NCBI GenBank assembly: GCA_946481275.1
Contig: CAMLMV010000027.1
Span: forward strand, 31,749 to 95,748
Source of the DNA: an uncultured Massilia sp.
GTDB lineage: Bacteria > Pseudomonadota > Gammaproteobacteria > Burkholderiales > Burkholderiaceae
Direction: 5' to 3'
Length of the DNA: 64,000 bases
Each line of letters starts with the position of its first letter. Position 1 is the first letter of the stretch. The position numbers and the translations under genes are program-made. Below are positions 1 through 9,435 of this stretch, one piece after another. The notes beneath the pieces were generated by a model, which did not search any database, was not told the DNA's origin, and saw nothing but the letters and a program-made list of their open reading frames with translations.

Positions 1-69
1 GCGCGGCCCGCCTACCAGCGCGCGTTCGCGGCGCAACTGGCCGTCAACGCGCCGTTTTCCCATCCTTGA
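1..69 (+). CDS. C-terminal end of a protein, possibly glutathione S-transferase family
   Basis: An open frame enters from the left edge and stops at TGA 67-69, leaving 22 residues that contain R-P-A-Y-Q-R-A-F. A similar R-P-A-x-x-R-A pattern closes many bacterial glutathione S-transferases, so that family is a weak guess. Base composition fits coding sequence and the frame is uninterrupted. The rest of the gene lies outside the window, so the assignment cannot be tested here. Confidence 0.35.
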   Translation, partial: ARPAYQRAFAAQLAVNAPFSHP

Positions 70-102
70 CGCCACGTTTTCGCCGGCTCGCTTACACTCG
101 AA

Positions 103-570
103 TCAGGGCCGGCGGGTGAGCATCGCGCCGAGCGCCAGCCCGACGCCGAACGCGCCGTAGACGACCGCCAGCGACGGACGCGACAAGTGGGCCTCGTAGC
201 CAGGCTGGAAGCGCCTGGGTGTCAGCTGGTAGTCGGCGAAGCAGGCCACGGCCGACGCCGCGGTCGCCATGCCGAGTGTCATGGCGGGCTTCTTGCGGTC
301 GAGCAGGCGGCCGCACAGGCGCTCGAACAGCACCGACCAGAACATCGCGCTGCCGTGGTGGATCAGGTAGCCGGGGACAGTGTGGCGCAGGGTCGGCGTG
401 TGTTCATGCAACGCCTCGTCGCCATGGATCCAGTGGCTGACCGCGTTGGTGGGTGCATAGGCACTGCCGGCTTCGCGCCGGCCGAGCAGGGCCAGCGCCG
501 CGGTCGACAGCAGGCTGGAGGTGGCGCCGCCGACGAGGCCGCGCCTGAATGCCGTGTTCCATGATTCCAT
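103..570 (-). CDS. Hypothetical membrane protein, 155 aa
   Basis: This small protein has about four hydrophobic stretches (roughly residues 10-28, 70-85, 95-112 and 132-150) and looks like an inner-membrane protein. No catalytic motif is recognised. The ATG at 570 is preceded by AGAGGA at good spacing. It is divergent from the SDR gene starting at 602, so a short 31-bp region must hold both translation signals and at most a compact promoter. Similar short membrane proteins without known function occur in many Proteobacteria; no function is proposed. Confidence 0.6.
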   Translation of the reverse strand: MESWNTAFRRGLVGGATSSLLSTAALALLGRREAGSAYAPTNAVSHWIHGDEALHEHTPTLRHTVPGYLIHHGSAMFWSVLFERLCGRLLDRKKPAMTLGMATAASAVACFADYQLTPRRFQPGYEAHLSRPSLAVVYGAFGVGLALGAMLTRRP

Positions 571-601
571 GAAATCCTCTTGGGTCGAAGAAGGGAACTA
601 G

Positions 602-1903
602 ATGCGGATACTGCTTACGGGAGCAAGCGGATTCATCGGGAAACACCTGCTGCACGCGCTGCTGGCGGAAGGCCATGACGTCGTGTGCGCGGTGCGGCAT
701 CCGGAGCGGTTGCCCACTCATCCGCACCTGTCCGCGATCCGCGCCGACTTCGCCAACGATACCGACAAATCCACCTGGCTGGCGCGCCTTTCCGGGGTGG
801 AAGCCGTGATCAATACCGTCGGCATTTTCCGCGAGCGCGGCGCGCAGACGTTCGAGAACCTGCACACGCGCACCCCGCGCGCCCTGTTCGCCGCCTGCGC
901 GGAGTCCGACGACGTGCACATGGTCGTGCAGTTGTCCGCGCTGGGTGCCGACGAAGAGGCCGACACGGCGTACCACCTGTCGAAGAAGGCCGCCGACGAC
1001 TATCTCGCGACACTCCCGATCCGCGCCGCCATCGTGCAGCCGTCGCTCGTCTACGGCGCGGACGGCGCCAGCGCGCGCGTGTTCAAGGCGATGGCGTCGC
1101 TGCCGTTCGCGGTACGCCTGGGAGACGCCCCGCAACTGGTGCAGCCGATCCACGTGGACGACGTCGTCGCCGCCATCGTGACCCTGCTGCGCCAGCGGCT
1201 GTACGCGGACAAGGCCGAGAGTGGCCCCGTGCGCCGCATCGCCCTCGTCGGTCCGCAGGCACTGCCCTTCGTCGACTACCTGGCCACCCTGCGCCGCGCG
1301 ATGGGGATGGGCAGGCTGCGCGTGCTGCCGCTGCCGGGCGGCGTGGCGAAGCTGCTCGCACGGATCGGCGCGTGGCTGCCCGGCGCCCTGCTCGACCGGG
1401 ACGCGCTGCGCATGCTCGACCGCGGCAACGCGGCCGATCCCGGCCCCACGCTGCGCCTGCTGGGACGCCCGCCGCGCGACATCGCCTCGTTCGTCGTCGA
1501 CCCCGGCGCCGAGCGGGCGCGCGCGAAGCTGGACTGGCTGCTGCCCGTGCTGCGGCTCGCCATCGCCATCGTGTGGATCACCACCGCCATCGTCTCGGCG
1601 TTCATGTACCCGGCCGCGGCCAGCCACGAACTGCTTGCGCGCTCAGGCATCCCCGAGCAGCTGCGCCCCTTGATGCTGTACGGCGCGTCCGTATTCGACC
1701 TGGTGCTGGGTTTCAGCACGCTGGGCCTAGCAAGGCGCCGCTGGCTGTGGCTGATCCAGCTGGCGCTGATCGGCTTTTATTCGATCGTGATCGCCATCCG
1801 GCTGCCGGAATTCCTGATCCACCCGTACGGCCCGCTGACGAAGAACCTGCCGATGCTGGCCGCGATCTGGCTGCTCTACGAACTCGAGAAAGAGGAAGCA
1901 TAA
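602..1903 (+). CDS. NAD(P)-dependent SDR/epimerase with C-terminal DoxX-like membrane domain
   Basis: The N-terminal half is an extended short-chain dehydrogenase (NmrA/epimerase-like): the nucleotide-binding loop G-A-S-G-F-I-G lies at residues 7-13 and the catalytic Y-x-x-x-K at Y124/K128. From about residue 305 the protein becomes a four-helix DoxX-like membrane domain, so this is a natural fusion that tethers a soluble oxidoreductase to the inner membrane. The substrate is unknown. AAGGGA precedes the ATG at 602. Its stop overlaps the start of the DUF2269 gene by one base (TAATG), indicating translational coupling and a shared membrane redox role, which is inference. Confidence 0.85.
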   Translation: MRILLTGASGFIGKHLLHALLAEGHDVVCAVRHPERLPTHPHLSAIRADFANDTDKSTWLARLSGVEAVINTVGIFRERGAQTFENLHTRTPRALFAACAESDDVHMVVQLSALGADEEADTAYHLSKKAADDYLATLPIRAAIVQPSLVYGADGASARVFKAMASLPFAVRLGDAPQLVQPIHVDDVVAAIVTLLRQRLYADKAESGPVRRIALVGPQALPFVDYLATLRRAMGMGRLRVLPLPGGVAKLLARIGAWLPGALLDRDALRMLDRGNAADPGPTLRLLGRPPRDIASFVVDPGAERARAKLDWLLPVLRLAIAIVWITTAIVSAFMYPAAASHELLARSGIPEQLRPLMLYGASVFDLVLGFSTLGLARRRWLWLIQLALIGFYSIVIAIRLPEFLIHPYGPLTKNLPMLAAIWLLYELEKEEA

Positions 1904-2367
1904 TGGACTACGTCGTCGTGAAGTGGCTGCACATCCTGTCGTCGACCTTCCTGTTCGGCACGGGCATCGGGTCGGCCTGGTACATGCTGTTCGCGAACGT
2001 GAGCCGCGACGTGCGCGCGATTGCCGTCGTCAGCAAATACGTCGTGATCGCGGACTGGCTGTTCACGGCCACCACGGCCGTCGTGCAGCCGGCCACGGGG
2101 TTCTACATGGTGCACCTGGCCGGGTATCCGATGAGCAGCCGCTGGATCATGTGGTCGCTGATGCTGTACGTGCTGGCGGGCGCCTGCTGGCTGCCGGTCG
2201 TGTGGCTGCAGATGCGCCTGCGCGACATGGCGGCGAAGGCCGCGCGCGACGGCACGCCGCTGCCCCCGCTGTACTGGAAATACTTCCGCACGTGGATGGC
2301 GCTCGGCGTGCCCGCGTTCATCGCGTTCGTCTTCATCTTCTGGTTCATGGTAGCCAAGCCGATCTAG
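1903..2367 (+). CDS. DUF2269 family integral membrane protein
   Basis: The 154-residue product has four predicted membrane helices, beginning with a helix containing K-W-L-H-I-L-S-S and carrying a conserved H near the start, as in DUF2269 proteins. Members of this family are often found next to DoxX-like or SDR proteins; the biochemical role is unknown. The ATG overlaps the preceding stop codon, so the two genes form a coupled pair. Conserved histidines in helices could bind heme or a quinone, but this is speculation. Confidence 0.75.
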   Translation: MDYVVVKWLHILSSTFLFGTGIGSAWYMLFANVSRDVRAIAVVSKYVVIADWLFTATTAVVQPATGFYMVHLAGYPMSSRWIMWSLMLYVLAGACWLPVVWLQMRLRDMAAKAARDGTPLPPLYWKYFRTWMALGVPAFIAFVFIFWFMVAKPI

Positions 2368-2404
2368 CTCTAGAATGCCTGCTTCACCACTGAAAGGCAG
2401 CATC

Positions 2405-4159
2405 ATGATCCGTCTCGGCCTCGCCCTCCTGTTCGCATCCGGCGCCGCCTGCGCAGCCGCACCCGCATGGGTCGCGCGCAGCGACGCCTACACCCAGCCG
2501 GTCCTGAAGGACACCGGACAATACGTGCCCGAGGAATCCACGGAACTCGGCGACGAAAACTACGACACGCAGGTCGCCGACCTGAAACCGCGCGTCTGGG
2601 AGCGCGAACTGGCCGACACGGAAAAACGCCTCGCCGAGCTGCGCCGCCAGCGCGCGCAGGAGAAAGACGTGAAAGTGCGGCAGGACCTCGACATCCTGAT
2701 CGACTCGCGCGAAAAGAAGATCGCCACGATGAAGCTGGAGCACCAGTACCTGCTCGAATACGTCAACGTGGGAGAGCTCGTGTACGGCGGCCTGCGCGCC
2801 CTGCTCGATCCACGCAACAAGCCGGAACGCCAGAAGCTCGCGCTCGTGCGCCTGAAGCGCTACGCCGGCAAGGAAGCAGGCTACGCGCCGATCGCCACGC
2901 TGGCGCGCGCCCGTGGCGAAGAACGCCTCGCCAGCAAGGCGCTGATCGGCCCATACGTGGGCGAGGTCGAGGAAGGCCTGAACAACAACGCGACCTACAT
3001 GGACGGCATCGGGGAGTTGTTCAAGAAGGCAAACGTCACCGGCTGGGAAAGCGACTTCGCGACGCTGAAGGCCCAGGTGAAGGAATACGACGACTGGGTC
3101 CGCAAGCGCCTGATGCCGCGCACGCGCAAGGAAGTGCGCCTGCCGGAAGTCATCTACGTGAACCGCCTCGCCAACATGGGCGTCGACATCGCGCCGGAAC
3201 AGATGATCGAACGCGCCGGCTTCGACTTCCAGGAAGTGCGCGACGAGATGCAGGTCGTGGCGGGCGTCATCGCCGCGCGCAACAAGCTGCCGTCGTCCGA
3301 CTACCGCGACGTGATCCGCGAGCTCAAGAAGTCGTCGATCGCTCCCGACCAGCTGATGCCGTACTACCGCGAGCGGCTAAAAGATATCGAAGGCATGGTG
3401 CGCGCCCACGACCTCGTGACCTTGCCCACGCGCGAGGCGAACATCCGCACCGCGACGCCGGCCGAGGCGGCCCGTTCGCCGGCGCCGTTCATGAACCCGC
3501 CGCGCATGATCGGCAACACGGGAGAATACGGCGAGTTCGTGATCCCGCTGGCGAACCCGAACGCGAAGTCGAAAGAGAAGATGAACGACTTCGACTTCGC
3601 CGCGATGGCCTGGACCCTCACTGCCCACGAGGCGCGTCCGGGCCACGAACTGCAGTTCGCGTCGATGGTGGAGCAGGGCATGTCGGTGGCGCGCGCCCGC
3701 TTCGCCTTCAACAGCACGAACGTCGAAGGCTGGGGCCTGTATTCGGAAGCGATGATCCTGCCGTACATGCCGCCGGAAGGCCAGCTCGTCTCGCTGCAGG
3801 CCCGTTTGCTGCGCATGGCGCGCGCCCTGCTCGACCCGCAGATCAACCTGGGCCGCATGACGCCGGAGCAGGCGAAGCAGTTCCTGATGCGTGAAGTCGT
3901 GCTGTCCGAACCGTTCGCACAATCGGAAGTCGACCGCTACTCGTACCGCATGCCGGGCCAGGCCACCGCGTACTACTACGGCTACGTCAAACTGCGCGCG
4001 CTGAAGACGCAGGCCGAGATCGCGCTGGGCGACCGCTTCAACCTGAAAGCGTTCAATGACTTCATCATCGCGCAGGGCATCCTGCCGCCCGCGCTGCTGA
4101 AACAGGCCGTGCTGGAGGACTTCATCCCGAGCCAGCGGGGCAAGGTGGCCACCAGATAA
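2405..4159 (+). CDS. DUF885 family secreted zinc-peptidase-like protein
   Basis: The protein (584 aa) starts with a signal peptide ending near A-C-A-A-A and belongs to the DUF885 family. The family's metal-binding motif H-E-x-x-P-G-H-x-x-Q is visible at about residues 408-417 (H-E-A-R-P-G-H-E-L-Q), which is why these proteins are thought to be gluzincin-like peptidases or carboxypeptidases. I chose ATG 2405 over an upstream in-frame ATG at 2375 because it gives a clean signal peptide and has AAAGGCAG before it. It follows DUF2269 closely on the same strand and may be co-transcribed. Confidence 0.85.
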   Translation: MIRLGLALLFASGAACAAAPAWVARSDAYTQPVLKDTGQYVPEESTELGDENYDTQVADLKPRVWERELADTEKRLAELRRQRAQEKDVKVRQDLDILIDSREKKIATMKLEHQYLLEYVNVGELVYGGLRALLDPRNKPERQKLALVRLKRYAGKEAGYAPIATLARARGEERLASKALIGPYVGEVEEGLNNNATYMDGIGELFKKANVTGWESDFATLKAQVKEYDDWVRKRLMPRTRKEVRLPEVIYVNRLANMGVDIAPEQMIERAGFDFQEVRDEMQVVAGVIAARNKLPSSDYRDVIRELKKSSIAPDQLMPYYRERLKDIEGMVRAHDLVTLPTREANIRTATPAEAARSPAPFMNPPRMIGNTGEYGEFVIPLANPNAKSKEKMNDFDFAAMAWTLTAHEARPGHELQFASMVEQGMSVARARFAFNSTNVEGWGLYSEAMILPYMPPEGQLVSLQARLLRMARALLDPQINLGRMTPEQAKQFLMREVVLSEPFAQSEVDRYSYRMPGQATAYYYGYVKLRALKTQAEIALGDRFNLKAFNDFIIAQGILPPALLKQAVLEDFIPSQRGKVATR

Positions 4160-4241
4160 GCGTGCGCCACGCACGCCGGTCTTGCGGCAACAATATCGTC
4201 CCGCCCGGCGTGGGCGGCCGATCAACCGATGGAGGACAGCG

Positions 4242-5258
4242 ATGCGGGCTTACCAGATCTTACCCGGCGATGGCATCGACGGGCTGCAGTGCGTGGATTT
4301 TCCTCACCGTGAACTGGGCAATGGCGAAGTGCGCATCCGCGTGCACGCCGTCTCGCTGAACTACCGCGACCTGATGGTCGCCAGCGGCAACTACCTCGTC
4401 ACCGTCGACGACCCCATCATTCCCTGCTCGGACGGCGCCGGCGAAGTCGTCGCCACCGGCCCCGGGGTCACGCGCGTGCAGCCCGGCGACCGCGTCACCG
4501 CATCGTTCTTCCCGTACTGGCACGACGGCCCGACCGCGCCCGATAAAGTCCGCCACGCGCTCGGCGGCGACGTCGACGGCATGCTCGCGGAAGAAGTCGT
4601 GCTGGACGAGGATGCGCTGGTCAGGATCCCGGACGGGATGAGCTTCGTCGACGCGGCCACGCTGCCCTGCGCGGGCGTGACGGCGTGGAATGCCATCTTC
4701 GAATCCAGCAACCATATCCGCCCCGGCGACACCGTGCTGCTGCTGGGGACGGGCGGCGTCAGCATCCTCGGCCTGCAGCTGGCTCGGGCGGCCGGGCTGA
4801 ACGCGGTCATCACGTCGTCCAGCGACACCAAGCTGCAGCGGGCGAAGGAGCTCGGCGCGCGCCACGTCATCAATTACCGCACGACGCCGGAATGGCAGGA
4901 AGAGGTGTTGCGCGCGACGGGCGGTGCGGGCGCGCAGGTCGTGCTGGAAGTCGGCGGCCAGGGCACCGTGAACCGCTCGATCGCGTCCACCGCGATGGGC
5001 GGCAGCATTGCCATCATCGGCGGCGTCAGCGGCTTCGGCGGCGAAGTCAACCCGGCCACCCTGCTGGCGACCGCCAAGCGGCTCGTGGGCGTCTACGTCG
5101 GCAGCCGCGCGATGCTGGAAAAGGTCGTGCGCTTCGCCGATGCGACCGGACTGCAACCGGTCGTCGACCGCGTGTTCACGTTCGACCAGGCGCGCGAGGC
5201 GTACCGGCACATGGAATCCGGCTCGCACTTCGGCAAGGTCGTGATCGCGGTGACGTGA
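4242..5258 (+). CDS. Zinc-type NAD(P)H:quinone oxidoreductase / alcohol dehydrogenase (MDR superfamily)
   Basis: This 338-residue protein is a medium-chain dehydrogenase/reductase of the quinone oxidoreductase type. The N-terminal GroES-like fold contains L-N-Y-R-D-L, typical of the zeta-crystallin branch, and the Rossmann fold carries G-T-G-G-V-S. The Cys/His set for a catalytic zinc is incomplete, so a zinc-free NADPH-dependent quinone or enone reductase is more likely than an alcohol dehydrogenase. GGAGGACAG at 4231-4239 fixes the start at 4242. It is convergent with the glutaminyl cyclase gene, the two stops being only 3 bp apart. Confidence 0.85.
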   Translation: MRAYQILPGDGIDGLQCVDFPHRELGNGEVRIRVHAVSLNYRDLMVASGNYLVTVDDPIIPCSDGAGEVVATGPGVTRVQPGDRVTASFFPYWHDGPTAPDKVRHALGGDVDGMLAEEVVLDEDALVRIPDGMSFVDAATLPCAGVTAWNAIFESSNHIRPGDTVLLLGTGGVSILGLQLARAAGLNAVITSSSDTKLQRAKELGARHVINYRTTPEWQEEVLRATGGAGAQVVLEVGGQGTVNRSIASTAMGGSIAIIGGVSGFGGEVNPATLLATAKRLVGVYVGSRAMLEKVVRFADATGLQPVVDRVFTFDQAREAYRHMESGSHFGKVVIAVT

Positions 5259-5261
5259 CGG

Positions 5262-6032
5262 TCAACGGCGCTGGATCGGCACCAGTTCGATCTCGAACAG
5301 CTTGGGCCACAGCTTGCCCGTCACGTACAGGCGATGCTGCTTCGGCTCGTACGCGATGCCGTTCAGGACCGCGTCCGGATTCGTCGTCCCGCGCTGGTCC
5401 GGCGGCAGCAGGCCCGTGCAGTCGATCCAGCCGACGACGTTGCCGGTCTCCGGATCGATGCGGGCGATGACGTCGGTGCCCCACACGTTGGCGAAGATCT
5501 GGCCGTCGACGATTTCCAGCTCGTTGAGCTGGGTGATCGGCTTGCCCTCGGCCGTCACGCGGATGCGGCGCTGCTCGTCCAGCGTCTTCGGGTCGAGGAT
5601 GCGGATCTCGTTGGTGCCGTCGCTCATGTAGACGTGCTTCGCGTCGCTGGCGAGGCCCCAGCCCTCGCCCTTGTAGTTGAAGCGGCCCTTCAAGGCGAAC
5701 GTCTTCGCGTCGAACAGGAAGCCCACGTTGGACTGCCACGTGATGTTCACGATGGTGTCGCCCACGGCCGTGGAGCCTTCGCCGAAGTACTCGTCCGCCA
5801 GGTCCTTCTTCTGCAGCACCTTGCCGGTTTTCAGGTCGACCTTGCGCAGCGACGAGTGCCCTTTCTGGCCCGTGGATTCGTACAGGTGGCCGTCCCGGAA
5901 GAACAGGCCCTGCGTGAAGGCTTGCGGGTCGTGCGGGTAGGTGTTCTTGACGAAGAAACCGTACACGGGGATGGCGGCATGGGCGGACGTGACGGAAACG
6001 GCGGCGAGCGCGAGGGATGCAAAGATCTTCAT
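5262..6032 (-). CDS. Glutaminyl-peptide cyclotransferase (glutamine cyclotransferase family)
   Basis: The mature protein is a beta-propeller of the plant/bacterial glutaminyl cyclase type, which converts N-terminal Gln to pyroglutamate on exported proteins. Family hallmarks are F-T-Q-G-L near residue 38, Y-E-S-T-G-Q, G-E-G-W-G-L and the L-N-G-I-A-Y segment near the C-terminus. The start at 6032 gives a signal peptide ending A-H-A, so it works in the periplasm. An upstream in-frame ATG at 6098 would bury the signal peptide. It is divergent from the small gene at 6069. Confidence 0.85.
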   Translation of the reverse strand: MKIFASLALAAVSVTSAHAAIPVYGFFVKNTYPHDPQAFTQGLFFRDGHLYESTGQKGHSSLRKVDLKTGKVLQKKDLADEYFGEGSTAVGDTIVNITWQSNVGFLFDAKTFALKGRFNYKGEGWGLASDAKHVYMSDGTNEIRILDPKTLDEQRRIRVTAEGKPITQLNELEIVDGQIFANVWGTDVIARIDPETGNVVGWIDCTGLLPPDQRGTTNPDAVLNGIAYEPKQHRLYVTGKLWPKLFEIELVPIQRR

Positions 6033-6068
6033 GAGCAAGATAGTAACGCAGGATGGTAAGCTAGCGCC

Positions 6069-6500
6069 ATGCAACGAAAGACTCTTACATATCTGCACCT
6101 GCCGCCCGACGCCGACCTACCCGACCTGGGCGCGCGCCCGCCCTTCCTCGCCATCGTGCTGGCCGAGGACGAGGTCGCGGAAATGTGGTTGTGGGACGTG
6201 GCGCGCTGGCTCGTCGCGTCCGGCGCGCGCTATGTGCAGGCTTGGGGCAAGGATGCCGAGGCCTGGATCGAGGCCGTCGACGATGCCGCGCTGGAAGCCG
6301 TCGACTACGAGGACGCGCCCGAGGACCAGCGCGTGCTGGCCACCGCGCACGACGCCGGCGACGAGGACGTGGACGAGGTGTTCTGGTTCACGAAGCACCG
6401 CGCCGCGCACCCCGCCCTGCCGCTCGACGCGGTGCTGATCGTGCACATCGCGTCCAGGCCGCGCAAGGAAGCCATCGAGACGGCTTACGCGGACGCCTGA
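6069..6500 (+). CDS. Hypothetical acidic protein, 143 aa
   Basis: A soluble, very acidic protein with no signal peptide and no family I recognise. The central part is rich in Asp/Glu (roughly residues 70-105) and there is an F-L-A-I-V-L strand near the N-terminus. Its last 16 bp overlap the 3' end of the convergent nitronate monooxygenase gene. Coding statistics look normal for this genome. No function is proposed. Confidence 0.6.
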   Translation: MQRKTLTYLHLPPDADLPDLGARPPFLAIVLAEDEVAEMWLWDVARWLVASGARYVQAWGKDAEAWIEAVDDAALEAVDYEDAPEDQRVLATAHDAGDEDVDEVFWFTKHRAAHPALPLDAVLIVHIASRPRKEAIETAYADA

Positions 6501-7549
6501 GCCAGTTCCTCGCCCAGCAGGCGCACCAGTTCTCCCGCCGGCAGCGCACGCGCGAGCGCAAAGCCCTGGCCGGCCCAGTTGACCGTGAAATCGTTGTTGC
6601 CTGCCTTCGTGGCCGCCGCGTTCAGCGCCTTCACGGCATCGTAGGCGATCGGATAATCCGGCAGTGGCGGGTGGCCGGGCGCGCCGATCTCGCTGAACAG
6701 CCGGTTCACGAGACCACGCGCGGGGCGGCCGGAGACGACGTCCGTGACGGCCGTGATCACACCCTCCCCCGCCTGCATCAGCGCGCGGTGGTGCGGTGTC
6801 GCGGACGACTCCGGGCACAGGATGAATGCGGTGCCCATCTGGGCGGCGCTGGCGCCGAGGCGCAGCGCGGCGGCGATGCCGTTCCCGTCCATGATGCCGC
6901 CGGCTGCGATCACCGGAATGCGTACTGCGTGCGCCACCAGCTGCGTGAGCGCGAACGTGCCGATGGCGGGGTCGCCCCGCTCCGGGTCGAACAACCCGCG
7001 GTGGCCGCCCGCTTCGTAGCCCTGCGCGACGACGACGTCGATGCCGGCCGCCTCCACCTGGCGCGCTTCGTCCACCGACGTCGCGCTGGCCAGCAGCACG
7101 ATGCCGGCATCCTTCAGCGCCTGGATGCGGCGCGCATCCGGCAAGCCGAAGTGGAAACTGACGACGGCGGGACGCGTCTCCAGCAGCACGTCCAGCATCG
7201 GATCATCGTCGAGGAAGCTCTTGTAGATTTCACGCAGGCCCGTCGGCGGCTGCGCGCCGCTGGCGGCAAAGTGCGGAGACAGGTAATCGAGCCAGGCCGA
7301 TTCGCGCGCGGCATCGGCCTGCGCGGGGCGGTGACAGAACACGTTGACGTTGAACGGACGGTCGGTCAGGCGGCGCACGTCGGCGATGGCGGCGCGGCCC
7401 TGTTCGGCGTTGCCCGCGCCGACGGAGATCGATCCCAGCGCGCCCGCCTGGGACACGGCCGCCGCCAGCGCCGCCGTCGAGATGCCCGCCATCGGGGCCT
7501 GGATGATGGGAAGATCGATGCGCAGCATGGACAGCAGGTCTGGCTTCAT
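6485..7549 (-). CDS. Nitronate monooxygenase (2-nitropropane dioxygenase family)
   Basis: An FMN-dependent TIM-barrel enzyme that oxidises alkyl nitronates such as propionate-3-nitronate to the aldehyde and nitrite. The N-terminal P-I-I-Q-A-P-M-A-G motif, the central G-Y-E-A-G-G-H-R-G phosphate-binding segment with the catalytic-type His, and A-A-G-G-I are all visible. I start it at 7549, giving 354 aa, because an upstream extension to 7630 has no family-like sequence. It shares a 182-bp divergent intergenic region with the XdhC gene. Confidence 0.88.
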   Translation of the reverse strand: MKPDLLSMLRIDLPIIQAPMAGISTAALAAAVSQAGALGSISVGAGNAEQGRAAIADVRRLTDRPFNVNVFCHRPAQADAARESAWLDYLSPHFAASGAQPPTGLREIYKSFLDDDPMLDVLLETRPAVVSFHFGLPDARRIQALKDAGIVLLASATSVDEARQVEAAGIDVVVAQGYEAGGHRGLFDPERGDPAIGTFALTQLVAHAVRIPVIAAGGIMDGNGIAAALRLGASAAQMGTAFILCPESSATPHHRALMQAGEGVITAVTDVVSGRPARGLVNRLFSEIGAPGHPPLPDYPIAYDAVKALNAAATKAGNNDFTVNWAGQGFALARALPAGELVRLLGEELAQASA

Positions 7550-7731
7550 GGTGGTCTCCAACACGGGTCGCAGTCCGACGAGTATAGCGCCGCTCAAGCG
7601 AAAACGATTTATACCATTTTCCCCCTGCATTCTTGCCGGGTGCTGCAGCCCGTCGCGGTTCGCGTTTTTGCGTTACGATTCACGCTGCCCTGTGGGCTTA
7701 AGAATTATCGATTGGCAACAAAAGGAAGGCA

Positions 7732-8721
7732 ATGGACAGTATCGACCTCGAAGTGCTGCACGCCTGCGACCAGTGGCTGCGCGCCGGCTGGCTCTGCGAG
7801 TACGTGACCGTCGTCAGGACGTGGGGATCGAGCCCGCGGCCGGAAGGCGCCACGATGGCGATCCGCGCCGACGGCGTCGTCGTCGGCTCGGTCTCAGGCG
7901 GCTGCATCGAGGACGACCTGATCGCGGCCGTGCGCGAAAAAGGCATCGTACGTACGGCGCCGGAGGTCATCACGTACGGCATCTCGGCCGACGAGGCGCA
8001 CCGCTTCGGCCTGCCCTGCGGCGGCACGATCCAGCTCGTCGTGGAACCGCTCGGGACGCACAGCCGCATGGACGAATTGCTCACGCTGGCCCAGCGCCGC
8101 GTGCTGACCCGGCGCACGCTGGACCTCACCACCGGCGCGGTCGAACTGGCGCAGGGCGAAGCGGACGAGCAGTTGCGCATGGAAGGCGACACGCTCGTCA
8201 CGATCCATGGTCCGCGCCTGCGCATGCTGATCATCGGCGCCGGCCAGCTGTCGCAATTCCTTGCGCAGATCGCCGTCGGCCTGGAGTACCAGGTGACCGT
8301 GTGCGACCCGCGGGAAGAATACCGCGCCAGCTGGGCCCTGGCGGGCGTCGACGTGGTGCATGCGATGCCGGACGACCTCGTGCTGGAAATGAAGCTGGAC
8401 AGCCGCAGCGCCGTCATCGCCCTCACCCACGACCCGAAACTGGACGACCTCGCGCTGATGGAGGCGCTGAAAACGGACGCGTTCTACGTGGGCGCCATCG
8501 GCTCGCGCGCCAACAATGCGCGGCGGCGCGAGCGCCTGCGCGAATTCGACCTCACCGAGGACCAGATCGCGAAGCTGCACGGCCCCATCGGCCTGTACAT
8601 CGGCAGCAAGACGCCGTACGAGATCGCCGTCTCCATCCTCGCCGAACTGACCGCGGTGAAGAACGGCGTCGCGCTGCCGGCGCAGATGTCGGTCGCACAC
8701 GGCAAGGCGCTGGCGGCCTAG
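7732..8721 (+). CDS. XdhC/CoxI family protein (molybdenum cofactor insertion/sulfuration chaperone)
   Basis: The 329-residue protein has an N-terminal CoxI/XdhC domain with G-S-S-P-R-P-E-G and G-G-C-I-E-D-D, then a C-terminal Rossmann domain with I-I-G-A-G-Q-L and G-A-I-G-S-R. XdhC proteins bind Mo cofactor and assist its sulfuration and insertion into xanthine dehydrogenase-type enzymes. No xanthine or aldehyde dehydrogenase subunit is encoded in the window, so its client is elsewhere. The modABC importer at 12-14.7 kb supplies molybdate to the same metabolism. Its 3' end overlaps argO by 4 bp, tail to tail. Confidence 0.85.
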   Translation: MDSIDLEVLHACDQWLRAGWLCEYVTVVRTWGSSPRPEGATMAIRADGVVVGSVSGGCIEDDLIAAVREKGIVRTAPEVITYGISADEAHRFGLPCGGTIQLVVEPLGTHSRMDELLTLAQRRVLTRRTLDLTTGAVELAQGEADEQLRMEGDTLVTIHGPRLRMLIIGAGQLSQFLAQIAVGLEYQVTVCDPREEYRASWALAGVDVVHAMPDDLVLEMKLDSRSAVIALTHDPKLDDLALMEALKTDAFYVGAIGSRANNARRRERLREFDLTEDQIAKLHGPIGLYIGSKTPYEIAVSILAELTAVKNGVALPAQMSVAHGKALAA

Positions 8722-9335
8722 CCTTCGAGCAGCAGCAGCGCGGCCAGCACGAGCATCGTCGTCCCGGTAAAACCTTCGATGGCGCGCCAGACGGCGGGCC
8801 GCGCCAGCACGAACGCGCAGCGGCGCGCGCCCAGGCCCAGCGCCGAAAACCACAGCAGCGACGCCGTCATCGCGCCGGCCGCGAACGACACGCGGTGATT
8901 CGCCGCGAGACTGCTGCCGACAGCGCCCAGCAGCACCACGGTATCCAGGTACACGTGCGGATTCAGGAGCGACATCGCCAGCACGATGCCCAGCGCGCGC
9001 GATGCCGTAGCCGCCGCCTGTCCTTCGCCCGCATTCGGGGCCGCCGCGCCCTGCCAGCAGCTTCTCAAACAGCGCAGTCCATACCACAGCAGGAACGCGG
9101 CGCCGCCCCAGCGGGCGGCCAGCAGCAGCGCGGGAGAATGCTCGACCAGCGCGCCGAAGCCGGACATGCCCAGCGCGATCAGGGTGACGTCGATCAGCAC
9201 GCACGTGAGAACGGTCAGGACGACGTGGCGGCCCGCGACGCCCGTGCGGATCACGTGCGCGTTCTGGGCGCCGATCGGCATGATCAGGCTGGCGCCCATG
9301 CCGAGGCCCTGCAAGAAGATAGGTTGTGAAAACAT
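8718..9335 (-). CDS. argO: LysE/ArgO-type amino-acid exporter
   Basis: The 205-residue product has about six hydrophobic helices and the LysE-family start with G-x-x-M-G-x-S-L-I-M-P-I-G-A-Q-N. It should export basic amino acids (lysine, arginine) or toxic analogues such as canavanine. GGGAG precedes the ATG at 9335. It is divergent from an ArgP-like LysR regulator across a 100-bp AT-rich region that contains a LysR-type dyad, the standard argO/argP (lysE/lysG) arrangement. Whether lysine or arginine is the main substrate cannot be told from sequence. Confidence 0.85.
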   Translation of the reverse strand: MFSQPIFLQGLGMGASLIMPIGAQNAHVIRTGVAGRHVVLTVLTCVLIDVTLIALGMSGFGALVEHSPALLLAARWGGAAFLLWYGLRCLRSCWQGAAAPNAGEGQAAATASRALGIVLAMSLLNPHVYLDTVVLLGAVGSSLAANHRVSFAAGAMTASLLWFSALGLGARRCAFVLARPAVWRAIEGFTGTTMLVLAALLLLEG

Positions 9336-9384
9336 GATGCTCCCCTGTTGTTATTGCGGAGCAGCATGCCAGCCAGCCGGGCGT

Positions 9385-9403
9385 TCATCAATTATATTAA
9401 TGA
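9385..9403. promoter_or_regulatory. LysR-type dyad between argO and argP
   Basis: The 19-bp element has TCAT at one end and ATGA at the other with an AT-only core; seven of nine base pairs are complementary and it fits the T-N11-A LysR rule. It sits in the only AT-rich stretch between the two divergent genes and is the likely ArgP binding site controlling argO. Confidence 0.5.
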
Positions 9404-9435
9404 CTTCTAAAGTTCATTAAGCTGGGCTAATCCAA